DNA of 32,250 nt from an uncultured Eubacteriales bacterium (GCA_900317565.1 ONHI01000076.1:1-32250), one strand, 5' to 3'; positions 22,181-29,777 are shown, counted from the first letter of the stretch. The notes: generated by a model from the sequence alone, not told the origin. A program made the numbers and translations.

Positions 22181-23677
22181 TCAGTTCGCCGTCCAACACA
22201 CCGGGCAGCGGGTGAGGCCCGCGGCCAGGGCGTTGACCAGTATGCCCTGTGTGGCCTGGGTCATGCCGGAGCAGGTGGCGTAGGAGTGGTAATAGGGGTT
22301 GCCGGTCTCGGCGAACACGGTGGTCTCCGCGTCGGGGCAGCACACCGGGCAGGGCGGCCGGTTCTGCTTGATCATGTCGGACAGCAGCACCTGCTGGGCG
22401 TCCTTCATGCCGGAGCACGTGGCGTTGACGTGGTAATAGCTGCCCTTGGGCGTGGCGTAGACATAGTAGCCCGTGGCCTGGCCCTGGGGATCCTCCTCGG
22501 TCTCGTCGGTGCCGCCGATGCACACCGGGCAGCGCTTCTTGCCCGTCACCCGCGCCTCGGCGTAGGTGACCTTGCTGGCGTTGCGCATGCCGGAGCAGTC
22601 CTCCTTGACGTGGTAGTAATTGCCGTCCGCCGTGCAAAGCACCTCGCGGCCCGCGTCGGGGCAGCAGATGTCGCAGGCGGTCTTCGCCATCAGCAGCGCG
22701 TCCTTCAGGCTGACCTCGTGGCCGTCGGTGCCCAGGTCGCTGCACTGAGCGTTGGTGTGGAAGCGGGTGTTGTAGGCGGAGCAGTAGACCCGCATGTTGC
22801 TGCGGTCCTCGGTGTCCGCGTTGACGAAGGCCAGGTCCCACATGCCGTCGCTGTACTGGCTGCCCAGGCAGTAGGGGCAGGCCATCAGGCTCTGCTCGAT
22901 GGCGGTGTTCCGGGAGACGCGGCTGACCTCGCTGTCCGCGGGGATGGCCGAGCAGCTCTCGCCGGTGTGATAGTAGGGCGCGCCCGTCACCACGTAGACC
23001 GCGTTGGCCTCGTCCACCTCCTCCGGCGGGATCACCGCGGAGGCGGGCTCGGCCTCCTCCTCGGTCTCGACCGCCTCCTGGGCGGGCAGCGCCGCCGCGC
23101 CCACGGGCTGGGGCGTGATGGTGGTCTCGGTGCGGGGCCGGAAGGGCCGGATCAGCAGCACCACCAGCAGCGCCGCCATCCACAGCACGCTCAGCACGCT
23201 GAGCACGGAGCTGGCGCTCTGGCTGTAGCGCTGCCTGCGCCACAGCAGCCATATGCCCACCGGGGGCAGCACGATCAGCAGCAGCCAGGTCACCCAGTCC
23301 TGCTCGTCCATGAACCGCAGCAGCGCGCCGCCGATGCCCGCGGGATATTCCGGCGCGTCCTCATACCGGGGCGCGTCGTAATAGGGCGGGCGGTCATAGC
23401 CGTCGTCGTCCAGGGGATAGCCGTCCTCGTCGTAGCCGTAGGCTTCATTATAGCCGTAGTCGTCGTCGTAGCGGCTGCCGTCCCCGTAGGGATCGTCGTA
23501 ATAGTCGTCGTAGGGACCGTCGTCATAGGGATCGTCGTAGCCGTCGGGCATGTAGGGCTCCTCGCCGTTGTAGGGCGTCTCGTAGCCACCCGGCATGTAG
23601 GGCTCTTCGCCGTCGTAGTTGGACAGCAGCTCCTCACGCCGCTTGCCCTGGTTCAGGCCGATGCGCAGCAACGCCAT
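22181..23677 (-). CDS. Membrane protein with five tandem HX4C-CX2C putative zinc modules
   Basis: The 498-residue protein has three parts. Residues 20-115 are rich in Tyr, Asp, Gly and Pro and probably disordered. Two helices follow (about 129-146 and 157-177). After an acidic linker come five modules with ligands H237/C242/C267/C270, H307/C312/C335/C338, H356/C361/C383/C386, H416/C421/C443/C446 and H464/C469/C491/C494. The usual form is YYH-x4-CSGM, about 20 residues, CPVC. The spacing resembles the small zinc-binding domain (kYH...C...CkvC) at the end of some secreted nucleases. The hairpin of two helices would leave both ends on the same side. GAGGGGGG precedes the ATG at 23677. Function unknown. 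Confidence 0.8.
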   Translation of the reverse strand: MALLRIGLNQGKRREELLSNYDGEEPYMPGGYETPYNGEEPYMPDGYDDPYDDGPYDDYYDDPYGDGSRYDDDYGYNEAYGYDEDGYPLDDDGYDRPPYYDAPRYEDAPEYPAGIGGALLRFMDEQDWVTWLLLIVLPPVGIWLLWRRQRYSQSASSVLSVLSVLWMAALLVVLLIRPFRPRTETTITPQPVGAAALPAQEAVETEEEAEPASAVIPPEEVDEANAVYVVTGAPYYHTGESCSAIPADSEVSRVSRNTAIEQSLMACPYCLGSQYSDGMWDLAFVNADTEDRSNMRVYCSAYNTRFHTNAQCSDLGTDGHEVSLKDALLMAKTACDICCPDAGREVLCTADGNYYHVKEDCSGMRNASKVTYAEARVTGKKRCPVCIGGTDETEEDPQGQATGYYVYATPKGSYYHVNATCSGMKDAQQVLLSDMIKQNRPPCPVCCPDAETTVFAETGNPYYHSYATCSGMTQATQGILVNALAAGLTRCPVCWTAN

Positions 23678-23722
23678 GTTCGTCCCCCCTCGCGCAGTCC
23701 ATGCGATGATAGTCCATATATC

Positions 23723-23731
23723 ATTATAGCA
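23723..23731 (-). promoter_or_regulatory. Extended -10 promoter of the HCCC-repeat gene
   Basis: TGCTATAAT on the minus strand (TATAAT at 23723-23728), about 46 nt before the ATG. No good -35 is seen. Confidence 0.6.
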
Positions 23732-23849
23732 CAAGCGACGCCCGTTTGGCGCATTGTCGAAATTTGATAACGCAAAAACCCCCGGTTCGTCCAGAGGGGG
23801 ACACAATTCGCGGGCGGGGACAAGGTACAATCAACGTCAATGAAGCAAG

Positions 23850-23942
23850 TGGATTCTTCGCTCCGCCCGGCCTGCGGCCACGGCTCCGCTCAGAATGACA
23901 TCCCGGCGTCGTCTGTCATCCCGAGCGAAGCGAGGGATCTAC
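23850..23942. repeat. Dispersed GTCATCCCGAGCGAAGCGAGG-type repeat
   Basis: The stretch contains CTTCGCTCCG...CGGCTCCGCTCAGAATGACA and then GTCATCCCGAGCGAAGCGAG, two parts in opposite orientation. It is related in style to the other palindromic repeats but has a different core. Confidence 0.6.
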
Positions 23943-23979
23943 TAATTAGATTAATATACAGCACCACGGAGGTATCGCC

Positions 23980-24813
23980 ATGCCGAACATCATCGAGATC
24001 ACCGACTTCGCCGACCCGGCGCTGGACGTCTACGCCCGGCTGACGGAGGCCCAGCTGCGCAACCGGCTGCGCCCGGAGGACGGGCTGTTCATCGCCGAGA
24101 GCCCAAAGGTGATCGGCTACGCCCTGGACGCGGGCTACGCGCCGGTGTCGCTGCTGCTGGAGCGCCGCCACATCGCGGGCAAGGCCGCGCCGCTGCTGGC
24201 GCGGGTCGGGGAGGTCCCCGTCTACACCGCCGAGCCCGCGCTGCTGGAGCGACTGACCGGCTATCCCCTGACCCGGGGCGTGCTGTGCGCCATGCGGCGC
24301 AGGCCGCTGCCCGGGGCGGAGGCGCTCTGCCGGGACGCCCGGCGGGTGGCGGTGCTGGAGGGCATCGTGGACACCACCAACATCGGCGCGATCTTCCGCT
24401 CGGCGGCGGCGCTGGGCGTGGACGCGGTGCTGCTGAGCCCCAGCTGCTGCGATCCGCTGAACCGCCGGGCGGTGCGGGTCAGCATGGGCACGGTGTTCCA
24501 GGTGCCCTGGACCTACCTGGGGGACAGCCCCGCCGAATGGCCCGAGGCGGGGCTAAAGCGGCTCAAGGCCCTGGGCTTTGAGAGCGTGGCGCTGGCGCTC
24601 AGCGACGATTCGCTGGACATCGACGACCCCGCGCTGGCCTCCCGGCCCCGGCTGGCGCTGGTGCTGGGCACCGAGGGGGACGGCCTCGCCCCGGCCACCA
24701 TCGCCCGCTGCGATTTCACCGCCCGCATCCCCATGGCCCACGGCGTGGATTCCCTGAACGTCGCCGCCGCGGGGGCCGTGGCCTTCTGGGAGCTGTGCCG
24801 CAGGAAGATATAA
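23980..24813 (+). CDS. SpoU/TrmH-family RNA 2'-O-methyltransferase
   Basis: This 277-residue SPOUT enzyme methylates a ribose in rRNA or tRNA with S-adenosylmethionine. The substrate-binding domain is at about 20-110. The motifs are NIGAIFRSAAALG (134-146), ALVLGTEGDG and IPMAHGVDSLNVAAAGAVAF near the C-terminus. It differs from RlmB by lacking the Glu-Ser-Leu form of motif 3 (here VDSLN) and the long N-terminal tail. CGGAGG lies 7-8 nt before the ATG. It is the second SpoU protein in the window and its target is unknown. Confidence 0.9.
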   Translation: MPNIIEITDFADPALDVYARLTEAQLRNRLRPEDGLFIAESPKVIGYALDAGYAPVSLLLERRHIAGKAAPLLARVGEVPVYTAEPALLERLTGYPLTRGVLCAMRRRPLPGAEALCRDARRVAVLEGIVDTTNIGAIFRSAAALGVDAVLLSPSCCDPLNRRAVRVSMGTVFQVPWTYLGDSPAEWPEAGLKRLKALGFESVALALSDDSLDIDDPALASRPRLALVLGTEGDGLAPATIARCDFTARIPMAHGVDSLNVAAAGAVAFWELCRRKI

Positions 24814-24847
24814 ATAAAATCTATTATTCAGCATCGGTTTCGCATAT

Positions 24848-24876
24848 TTGACAATAGCCTAGCTTTGTGCTATGAT
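24848..24876 (+). promoter_or_regulatory. SigA-type promoter of metY
   Basis: TTGACA (24848-24853), 17 bp, TATGAT (24871-24876). The leader of about 38 nt is too short for a SAM riboswitch or T-box. Confidence 0.8.
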
Positions 24877-24920
24877 ACTCCCATCAAACGAGCACATCGC
24901 ATTCATGGGAGGTCAATACA

Positions 24921-26225
24921 ATGTCCGATATCCGTTCTTCCGCCAATTGGGCCTTTGAAACCAAGCAGCTGCACATCGGCCAGGAGAGCGCCGATCCCGT
25001 CACCGACGCCCGGGCCGTTCCGATCTACGCCACGACCTCTTACGTGTTCCACGACAGCCAGCACGCGGCGGACCGCTTCGGGCTGCGGGACGCGGGCAAC
25101 ATCTACGGCCGGCTGACCAACCCCACCGAGAGCGTGTTCGAGGAACGCATCGCGGCGCTGGAAAACGGCAGCGCGGCGCTGGCGGTGGCCTCCGGCGCGG
25201 CGGCCATCAGCTACACCTTCCAGGCGCTGGCCAGGTCGGGCGAGCACATCGTGGCCAGCAAGACCATCTACGGCGGCACCTACAACCTGCTGGCCCACAC
25301 GCTGCCGCTGACCAGCGGCATCACCACCACCTTCGTGGACCCGGAGATCGAGGGCAGCTTCGAGGCCGCCATCACCGACAAGACCAAGGCCATATTCATC
25401 GAGACGCTGGGCAACCCCAACAGCAACCTGATCGACATCGAGGCCGTCGCGGCGGTGGCCCACAGGGCCGGCATACCGCTGGTGGTGGACAGCACCTTCG
25501 CCACGCCGTATCTGGTGCGGCCGCTGGAGTGGGGCGCGGACATCGTGGTCCACTCGGCCACGAAGTTCATCGGCGGCCACGGCACGGCCATCGGCGGCGT
25601 GATCGTGGAGGGCGGCAGGTTCGACTGGAAGGCCGGCGGCAAGTATCCCTGGATCGCCGACCCGAACCCCAGCTACCACGGCGTGTCCTTCGCGGACGCG
25701 GTGGGCCCGGCGGCCTTCGTGACCTACATCCGCGCGATACTGCTGCGGGACACCGGCGCGACGCTGTCCCCGTTCCACGCCTTCATATTCCTCCAGGGGC
25801 TGGAGACGCTGTCCCTGCGGGTGGAGCGCCACGTGGAGAACGCGCTGAAGATCGTGGACTTCCTGGCGAAGCATCCCCAGGTGGAGGCGGTGCACCATCC
25901 CTCCCTGCCCGGCGAGCCCAGCCACGCGCTGTACAGGAAGTACCTGCCCAACGGCGGCGGCAGCATATTCACCTTCGAGATCAAGGGCGACGCCAAGACC
26001 GCCCAGAAGTTCATCGACAACCTGCCCATATTCAGCCTGCTGGCCAACGTGGCCGACGTGAAGAGCCTGGTGATCCATCCCGCCAGCACCACCCACAGCC
26101 AGCTGACCGAGGTGGAGCTGAACGACCAGGGCATCAAGCCCAACACCATCCGCCTGTCCATCGGCATCGAAAAGGCCGAGGACCTGATCGCGGCGCTGGA
26201 AGCCGCATTCGCGGCGGTGAAATAG
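24921..26225 (+). CDS. metY: O-acetylhomoserine sulfhydrylase (MetY)
   Basis: This 434-residue Cys/Met-metabolism PLP enzyme makes homocysteine from O-acetylhomoserine and sulfide. The PLP lysine is Lys215 in HSATKFIGGHG, with the preceding VVDSTFATPYL (188-198). The insert FDWKAGGKYPWIADPNPSYHG fits MetY rather than cystathionine synthase. GGGAGG lies 8 nt before the ATG. It has its own promoter and terminator and sits just before a transporter whose binding protein looks cysteine-specific, so the block serves sulfur amino acid supply. Confidence 0.94.
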   Translation: MSDIRSSANWAFETKQLHIGQESADPVTDARAVPIYATTSYVFHDSQHAADRFGLRDAGNIYGRLTNPTESVFEERIAALENGSAALAVASGAAAISYTFQALARSGEHIVASKTIYGGTYNLLAHTLPLTSGITTTFVDPEIEGSFEAAITDKTKAIFIETLGNPNSNLIDIEAVAAVAHRAGIPLVVDSTFATPYLVRPLEWGADIVVHSATKFIGGHGTAIGGVIVEGGRFDWKAGGKYPWIADPNPSYHGVSFADAVGPAAFVTYIRAILLRDTGATLSPFHAFIFLQGLETLSLRVERHVENALKIVDFLAKHPQVEAVHHPSLPGEPSHALYRKYLPNGGGSIFTFEIKGDAKTAQKFIDNLPIFSLLANVADVKSLVIHPASTTHSQLTEVELNDQGIKPNTIRLSIGIEKAEDLIAALEAAFAAVK

Positions 26226-26240
26226 GGGCCGAAGCAACGT

Positions 26241-26267
26241 GCCCCGGCGGCCACAGGCCGCCGGGGC
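26241..26267 (+). terminator. Terminator after metY
   Basis: GCCCCGGCGGCC (26241-26252) pairs perfectly with GGCCGCCGGGGC (26256-26267) around ACA, followed by TTTGT. Confidence 0.8.
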
Positions 26268-26328
26268 TTTGTGGCGCGCTCGCCGCGGGCCGCATAGCAT
26301 ACACGACACCACCGAAGGGAATGAGCCC

Positions 26329-27003
26329 ATGGATTTCGACTTCATACGGCGCTTCGCGCCGATGTACGTCCGGGCCGCGGGGCTGACGCTGCGCATCGGA
26401 CTGATCGGCATACTGCTGTCGCTGGCCGTGGGGGCGGCGTGCTGCCTGGCCCGGTATTTCCGCGTGCCGGTGCTGCGGCGGATCGCCGGGGCCTACATTG
26501 AGCTGGCGCGCAACACGCCGCTGCTGGTACAGTTGTTCTTTTTGTACTTCGGCCTGCCGAAGGTGGGCGTGCGGCTGAGCGCCGAGGCCTGCGCCGTCAC
26601 GGGGCTGACCTTTCTGGGCGGGGCCTACATGGCGGAGGCGCTGCGCAGCGGGCTGGAGGCGGTGGACCGCGCCCAGGCGGAGTCCGGCATGTGCATCGGG
26701 CTGACCACGCTGCAAAACCTGCGCTTCGTGATACTGCCCCAGGCGCTGGCCACGTCCATCCCCGCCATCGGGGCCAACGCCATATTCCTGATCAAGGAGA
26801 CCAGCGTGTTCAGCGCGGTGGCGCTGGCGGATCTGATGTACGTGGCAAAGGACCTGATCGGCATGTATTACAAGACCGACGAGGCGCTGCTGATGCTGAC
26901 GGTGGCCTATCTGACGCTGCTGCTGCCCATCTCCATCGCGTTCTCGGTGCTGGAAAGGAGGCTGCGCTATGCGGGATTTGGCGGTACTGTTCAGGGGCAA
27001 TAA
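26329..27003 (+). CDS. Polar amino acid ABC transporter permease 1
   Basis: This 224-residue His/Glu/Gln/Arg-type permease has about five membrane helices. The opening TLRIGLIGILLSLAVG and ELARNTPLLVQLFFLYFGLP are typical of this family, and the cytoplasmic EAA loop, which contacts the ATPase, lies near residues 118-143 (AESGMCIGLTTLQNLRFVILP). GAAGGGA precedes the ATG at 26329; an earlier in-frame ATG would read through the metY terminator. Its 3' end overlaps permease 2 by 35 nt. Confidence 0.92.
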   Translation: MDFDFIRRFAPMYVRAAGLTLRIGLIGILLSLAVGAACCLARYFRVPVLRRIAGAYIELARNTPLLVQLFFLYFGLPKVGVRLSAEACAVTGLTFLGGAYMAEALRSGLEAVDRAQAESGMCIGLTTLQNLRFVILPQALATSIPAIGANAIFLIKETSVFSAVALADLMYVAKDLIGMYYKTDEALLMLTVAYLTLLLPISIAFSVLERRLRYAGFGGTVQGQ

Positions 27004-27637
27004 TCCCTGGCGGCTGCTGGGCGGCCTGGGCGTCACGCTGAAGCTGTCGCTGGTTTCGGTGGCGCTGTCCGTGGCGCTGGGGCTGGCGGTCGGGGCGCTG
27101 ATGACGCTGAAAAATCCGGTGGTCCGGGCCTTCTTCCGGCTGTGGCTGGAGACGGTGCGCATCGTGCCCCAGCTGGTGCTGCTGTTCCTGGTGTACTTCG
27201 GGCTGGCGAAGACCTTCAACATACAGATATCCGGCGAGACCGCCGCCGTGGCGGTGTTCACCTTCTGGGGCGCCGGGGAGATGGGCGACCTGGTGCGCGG
27301 CGCGATCACGTCCATACCCGTTCACCAGCGGGAGAGCAGCGCCGCCCTGGGGCTGACCCGGGGCCAGTGCTGGCGCTTCGTGCTGCTGCCCCAGGCCGCC
27401 CGGCGGCTGGTGCCCCAGGCCATCAACCTGGCCACCCGCATGATCAAGACCACGTCGCTGGTGATGCTGATCGGCGTGGTGGAGGTGCTGAAGGTGGGCA
27501 GCCAGATCATCGACGCCGCCCGCTACGACGCCCCCCAGGGCGCGGTGTGGGTCTACGCCGCCGTGTTCTTCCTCTATTTCATCGCCTGCTGGCCGATATC
27601 GCTGATCGCGGGGAAGCTGGAGAGGAAATGGAGCTGA
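26969..27637 (+). CDS. Polar amino acid ABC transporter permease 2
   Basis: This 222-residue permease is the partner of the upstream one, with the same helix plan and its own EAA loop (ESSAALGLTRGQCWRFVLLP). The family signature ETVRIVPQLVLLFLVYFGLA is near residues 55-74. GGAAAGGAGG lies within the end of permease 1, spaced about 7 nt from the ATG, so the two are translationally coupled. The paired permeases suggest a heterodimer. Confidence 0.92.
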   Translation: MRDLAVLFRGNNPWRLLGGLGVTLKLSLVSVALSVALGLAVGALMTLKNPVVRAFFRLWLETVRIVPQLVLLFLVYFGLAKTFNIQISGETAAVAVFTFWGAGEMGDLVRGAITSIPVHQRESSAALGLTRGQCWRFVLLPQAARRLVPQAINLATRMIKTTSLVMLIGVVEVLKVGSQIIDAARYDAPQGAVWVYAAVFFLYFIACWPISLIAGKLERKWS

Positions 27638-27658
27638 CGGGAAGAGGGCACGGGGAAA

Positions 27659-27830
27659 TGAGGAATTAGGAATTAGGAATGGCGGTGCAAATCCCTGCGG
27701 GATTTGTTTTGGATTTCATTCTGCATCCTACGCTGTGGATTCAATATCGTATACCTGAAATAATACAATGAAATCCGTCAGGATTTCTTCCGGAATTCCT
27801 CATTCCTCATTCCTAATTCCTAATTCCTCA
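27659..27830. repeat. Nested inverted-repeat element inside the ABC operon
   Basis: A perfect 22-bp inverted repeat (27659-27680 and 27809-27830) built from GGAATTA heptamers encloses an inner 10-bp inverted repeat GGATTTCATT/AATGAAATCC (about 27710-27719 and 27767-27776) and a short AATCCCTGCGGGATTT stem. It lies between permease 2 and the ATPase and has no coding capacity with a ribosome binding site. Confidence 0.75.
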
Positions 27831-27857
27831 AAAATCCGACTGACAGGAGCATATCTT

Positions 27858-28607
27858 ATGAGCGAAAAACCGATTCTTGAAGTTCGCCATCTGAGCAAGC
27901 GCTTCGACGGCAACGGGGTGCTGAAGGACGTGTCCCTGTCCCTGAACGAGGGCGAGGTCATCGTGATCGTCGGGCCCAGCGGCTGCGGCAAGTCCACGCT
28001 GCTGCGCTGCATAAACGGGCTGGAGCGCCCGGACGGCGGTGAGATTCTGCTGGACGGCAGCCGCATCGACGACGGCGCGGACCTGGTGCAGGTGCGACGG
28101 CAGATCGGCATGGTGTTCCAGAGCTACGACCTGTTCCCCCACATGGACGTGATGGGCAATCTGACCCTCGGCCCGGTGCAGGCGCTGAAGCGGCCGCGGC
28201 TGGAGGTGGAGGCCGAGGCGGAGAAGGCGTTGGAGCGCGTGGGTCTGGCGGACAAGGCGAAGGCCCTGCCCCGACAGCTGTCCGGCGGCCAGAAGCAGCG
28301 CGTGGCGCTGGTGCGGGCCATGCTGATGCACCCGAGGCTGCTGCTGCTGGACGAGATCACCGCCGCGCTGGACCCGGAGATGGTGCGCGAGGTGCTGAAC
28401 GTGGTGCTGGACCTGGCCCGGGACGGCATGACCATGCTGATCGTCACCCATGAGATGCGCTTCGCCGAGGCCGTGGCGGACCGGGTGGTGTTCCTGGAGG
28501 GCGGCGTGGTGCTGGAGAGCGCCCCGCCCAGGCAGTTCTTCCACGCGCCCCAGACCGAGCGGGCGAGGCAGTTCCTGGACACCTTCGAGTTCGACAGTGT
28601 AAAATAA
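27858..28607 (+). CDS. Polar amino acid ABC transporter ATPase
   Basis: This 249-residue ATPase drives the transporter. Walker A is GPSGCGKST (39-47), the Q-loop is MVFQSYDLFPH (85-95), the ABC signature is LSGGQKQR (141-148), Walker B is LLLLDE (161-166) followed by the D-loop AALDP, and the switch His is His198 (VTHEM). ERARQFLD near the end is typical of GlnQ-type proteins. AGGAG lies 8 nt before the ATG. An extended upstream open frame reads through the repeat element and is rejected. Confidence 0.95.
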   Translation: MSEKPILEVRHLSKRFDGNGVLKDVSLSLNEGEVIVIVGPSGCGKSTLLRCINGLERPDGGEILLDGSRIDDGADLVQVRRQIGMVFQSYDLFPHMDVMGNLTLGPVQALKRPRLEVEAEAEKALERVGLADKAKALPRQLSGGQKQRVALVRAMLMHPRLLLLDEITAALDPEMVREVLNVVLDLARDGMTMLIVTHEMRFAEAVADRVVFLEGGVVLESAPPRQFFHAPQTERARQFLDTFEFDSVK

Positions 28608-28618
28608 GGGTTAACCGC

Positions 28619-28647
28619 TTGACATTCCCACCGGCGCGGCATATAAT
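28619..28647 (+). promoter_or_regulatory. Consensus SigA promoter of the Cys leader and binding protein
   Basis: TTGACA (28619-28624), 17 bp, TATAAT (28642-28647), both boxes perfect. It starts just after the ATPase stop codon, so the binding protein gene gets its own strong transcription. Confidence 0.9.
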
Positions 28648-28691
28648 GCACTTAACCGACCGAAATACTAGGTAAAAAGGAGGGCGACATC

Positions 28692-28766
28692 ATGAAGCGC
28701 GTTTTCACCAACTGCATGTGTTGTATGCGCCGCCAGCGTCGCCCGATGCCCTGCCGGTTGTGTTGA
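28692..28766 (+). CDS. Cysteine-rich leader peptide (24 aa)
   Basis: This short ORF has AAAAGGAGGG spaced 7 nt before its ATG, the strongest ribosome binding site in this block. Cysteines are at positions 8, 10, 11, 21 and 24, with two adjacent codons (TGT TGT at 10-11) and the last right before TGA. The rest is Arg/Met-rich (four Met, six Arg). The high Cys content, the location between a strong promoter and the gene for a CjaA-like binding protein, and the hairpins that follow suggest translation-coupled sensing of Cys-tRNA. A small functional protein is a less likely alternative. Confidence 0.7.
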   Translation: MKRVFTNCMCCMRRQRRPMPCRLC

Positions 28767-28784
28767 CATGCTTCAACGGAGCAT
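28762..28784 (+). promoter_or_regulatory. Competing small hairpins at the leader stop codon
   Basis: GTTGA (28762-28766) can pair with TCAAC (28773-28777), while the overlapping ATGCT (28768-28772) can pair with AGCAT (28780-28784). The two cannot form together, and a ribosome at the last Cys codon would block the first. This is an inferred switch. Confidence 0.35.
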
Positions 28785-28795
28785 ACGATATATCC

Positions 28796-28840
28796 AGGCG
28801 GAGCGGAATGGACGATGCGCACGTTCATTCCGCTCCGCTT
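28796..28840 (+). terminator. Putative attenuator hairpin before the binding protein gene
   Basis: An 18-bp stem (28796-28813 with 28823-28840, two wobbles) closes a 9-nt loop. It is followed by GTGTATATAAAAC rather than a clean T run, so it may act as a weak terminator, a stabilising stem or a block to translation. Confidence 0.55.
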
Positions 28841-28881
28841 GTGTATATAAAACTACGAATCATCATCAAGGAGAGATCATC

Positions 28882-29703
28882 ATGAAAAAGCTGTTTGCAT
28901 TGGTTCTGGTCCTGGCAATCGCCCTGATTCCCGCCGCGCTGGCCGACGCCCAGGCGCGCACACTGGATGAGATCGTGGAGAGCGGCGCGCTGACCATCGG
29001 CGTGTTCTCCGACAAGAAGCCCTTCGGCTATGTGGACGAGAACGGCGAATACCAGGGCTACGACGTGTACCTGGCCCGCCGGCTGGCGGAGGACCTGGGC
29101 GTGGAGCTGGAGCTGGTGAGCGTGGACGCCCCGAACCGGGTGGAATACCTGACCAGCGCGAAGGTGGACATCATACTGGCCAACTTCACCGTCACCCCCG
29201 AGCGCGCCGAGGTCGTGGACTTCGCGCTGCCCTACATGAAGGTGGCCCTGGGCGTGGTCAGCCCGGACGACGCGCTGATCACCTCCATCGAGGACCTGCG
29301 GGGCAAGACGCTGATCGTCTCCAAGGGCACCACCGCCGAGACCTGGTTCACCGCCAACGAGCCGGACGTGAACCTGCTGAAGTTCGACACCTACACCGAG
29401 ACCTTCAACGCGCTGCTGGACGGCCGCGGCGACGCCCTGTCCACCGACAACACCGAGGTGCTGGCCTGGGCCATCGAGAACCCCGGCTTCACCGTGGGCA
29501 TCGAGAGCCTCGGTAGCCTGGACACCATCGCCCCCGCCGTGCAGAAGGGCAACGACACCGTGTTGGCCTTCGTGAACGACGAGATCGTGAAGCTGGCCGA
29601 CGAGCAGTTCTTCCACGCCGATTACGACGCCACGCTGAAGGAGGTCTACGGCGACGCCGTCGATCCCGACAACCTGGTGGTCGAGGGCGGCGTGGTCGAA
29701 TGA
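28882..29703 (+). CDS. ABC transporter solute-binding protein, CjaA-like (cysteine type)
   Basis: This 273-residue family 3 binding protein captures the substrate outside the cell. A signal peptide covers about 1-24 with a likely cut after ALADA. No lipobox cysteine follows, unlike most Bacillota binding proteins. The body carries DLRGKTLIVSKGTTAETWF, FDTYTETFNALLDGRGDALS and a C-terminal YEATLK-like YDATLKEVYGDAVDPDNLV, which resemble the cysteine-binding CjaA group of Campylobacter; substrate is therefore probably cysteine or cystine, but this rests on remembered similarity. AAGGAGAG lies 6-7 nt before the ATG. The same frame is open from an ATG at 28768, 1 nt after the leader stop. Confidence 0.88.
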   Translation: MKKLFALVLVLAIALIPAALADAQARTLDEIVESGALTIGVFSDKKPFGYVDENGEYQGYDVYLARRLAEDLGVELELVSVDAPNRVEYLTSAKVDIILANFTVTPERAEVVDFALPYMKVALGVVSPDDALITSIEDLRGKTLIVSKGTTAETWFTANEPDVNLLKFDTYTETFNALLDGRGDALSTDNTEVLAWAIENPGFTVGIESLGSLDTIAPAVQKGNDTVLAFVNDEIVKLADEQFFHADYDATLKEVYGDAVDPDNLVVEGGVVE

Positions 29704-29777
29704 TTGTCGACGCCATCCTGCGGATGTCGCCGACCCGGAAAACGTTCCGTTTTCCTAATCATGAGCATGAAATGACC

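Noticed and set aside
24877..24920. A SAM riboswitch or T-box before metY
   Set aside because: The leader is only about 38 nt after the promoter, too short for either.
27768..27857. A longer N-terminus for the ABC ATPase
   Set aside because: The extra residues are a translated heptamer array; AGGAG sits 8 nt before the ATG at 27858, where family members start.
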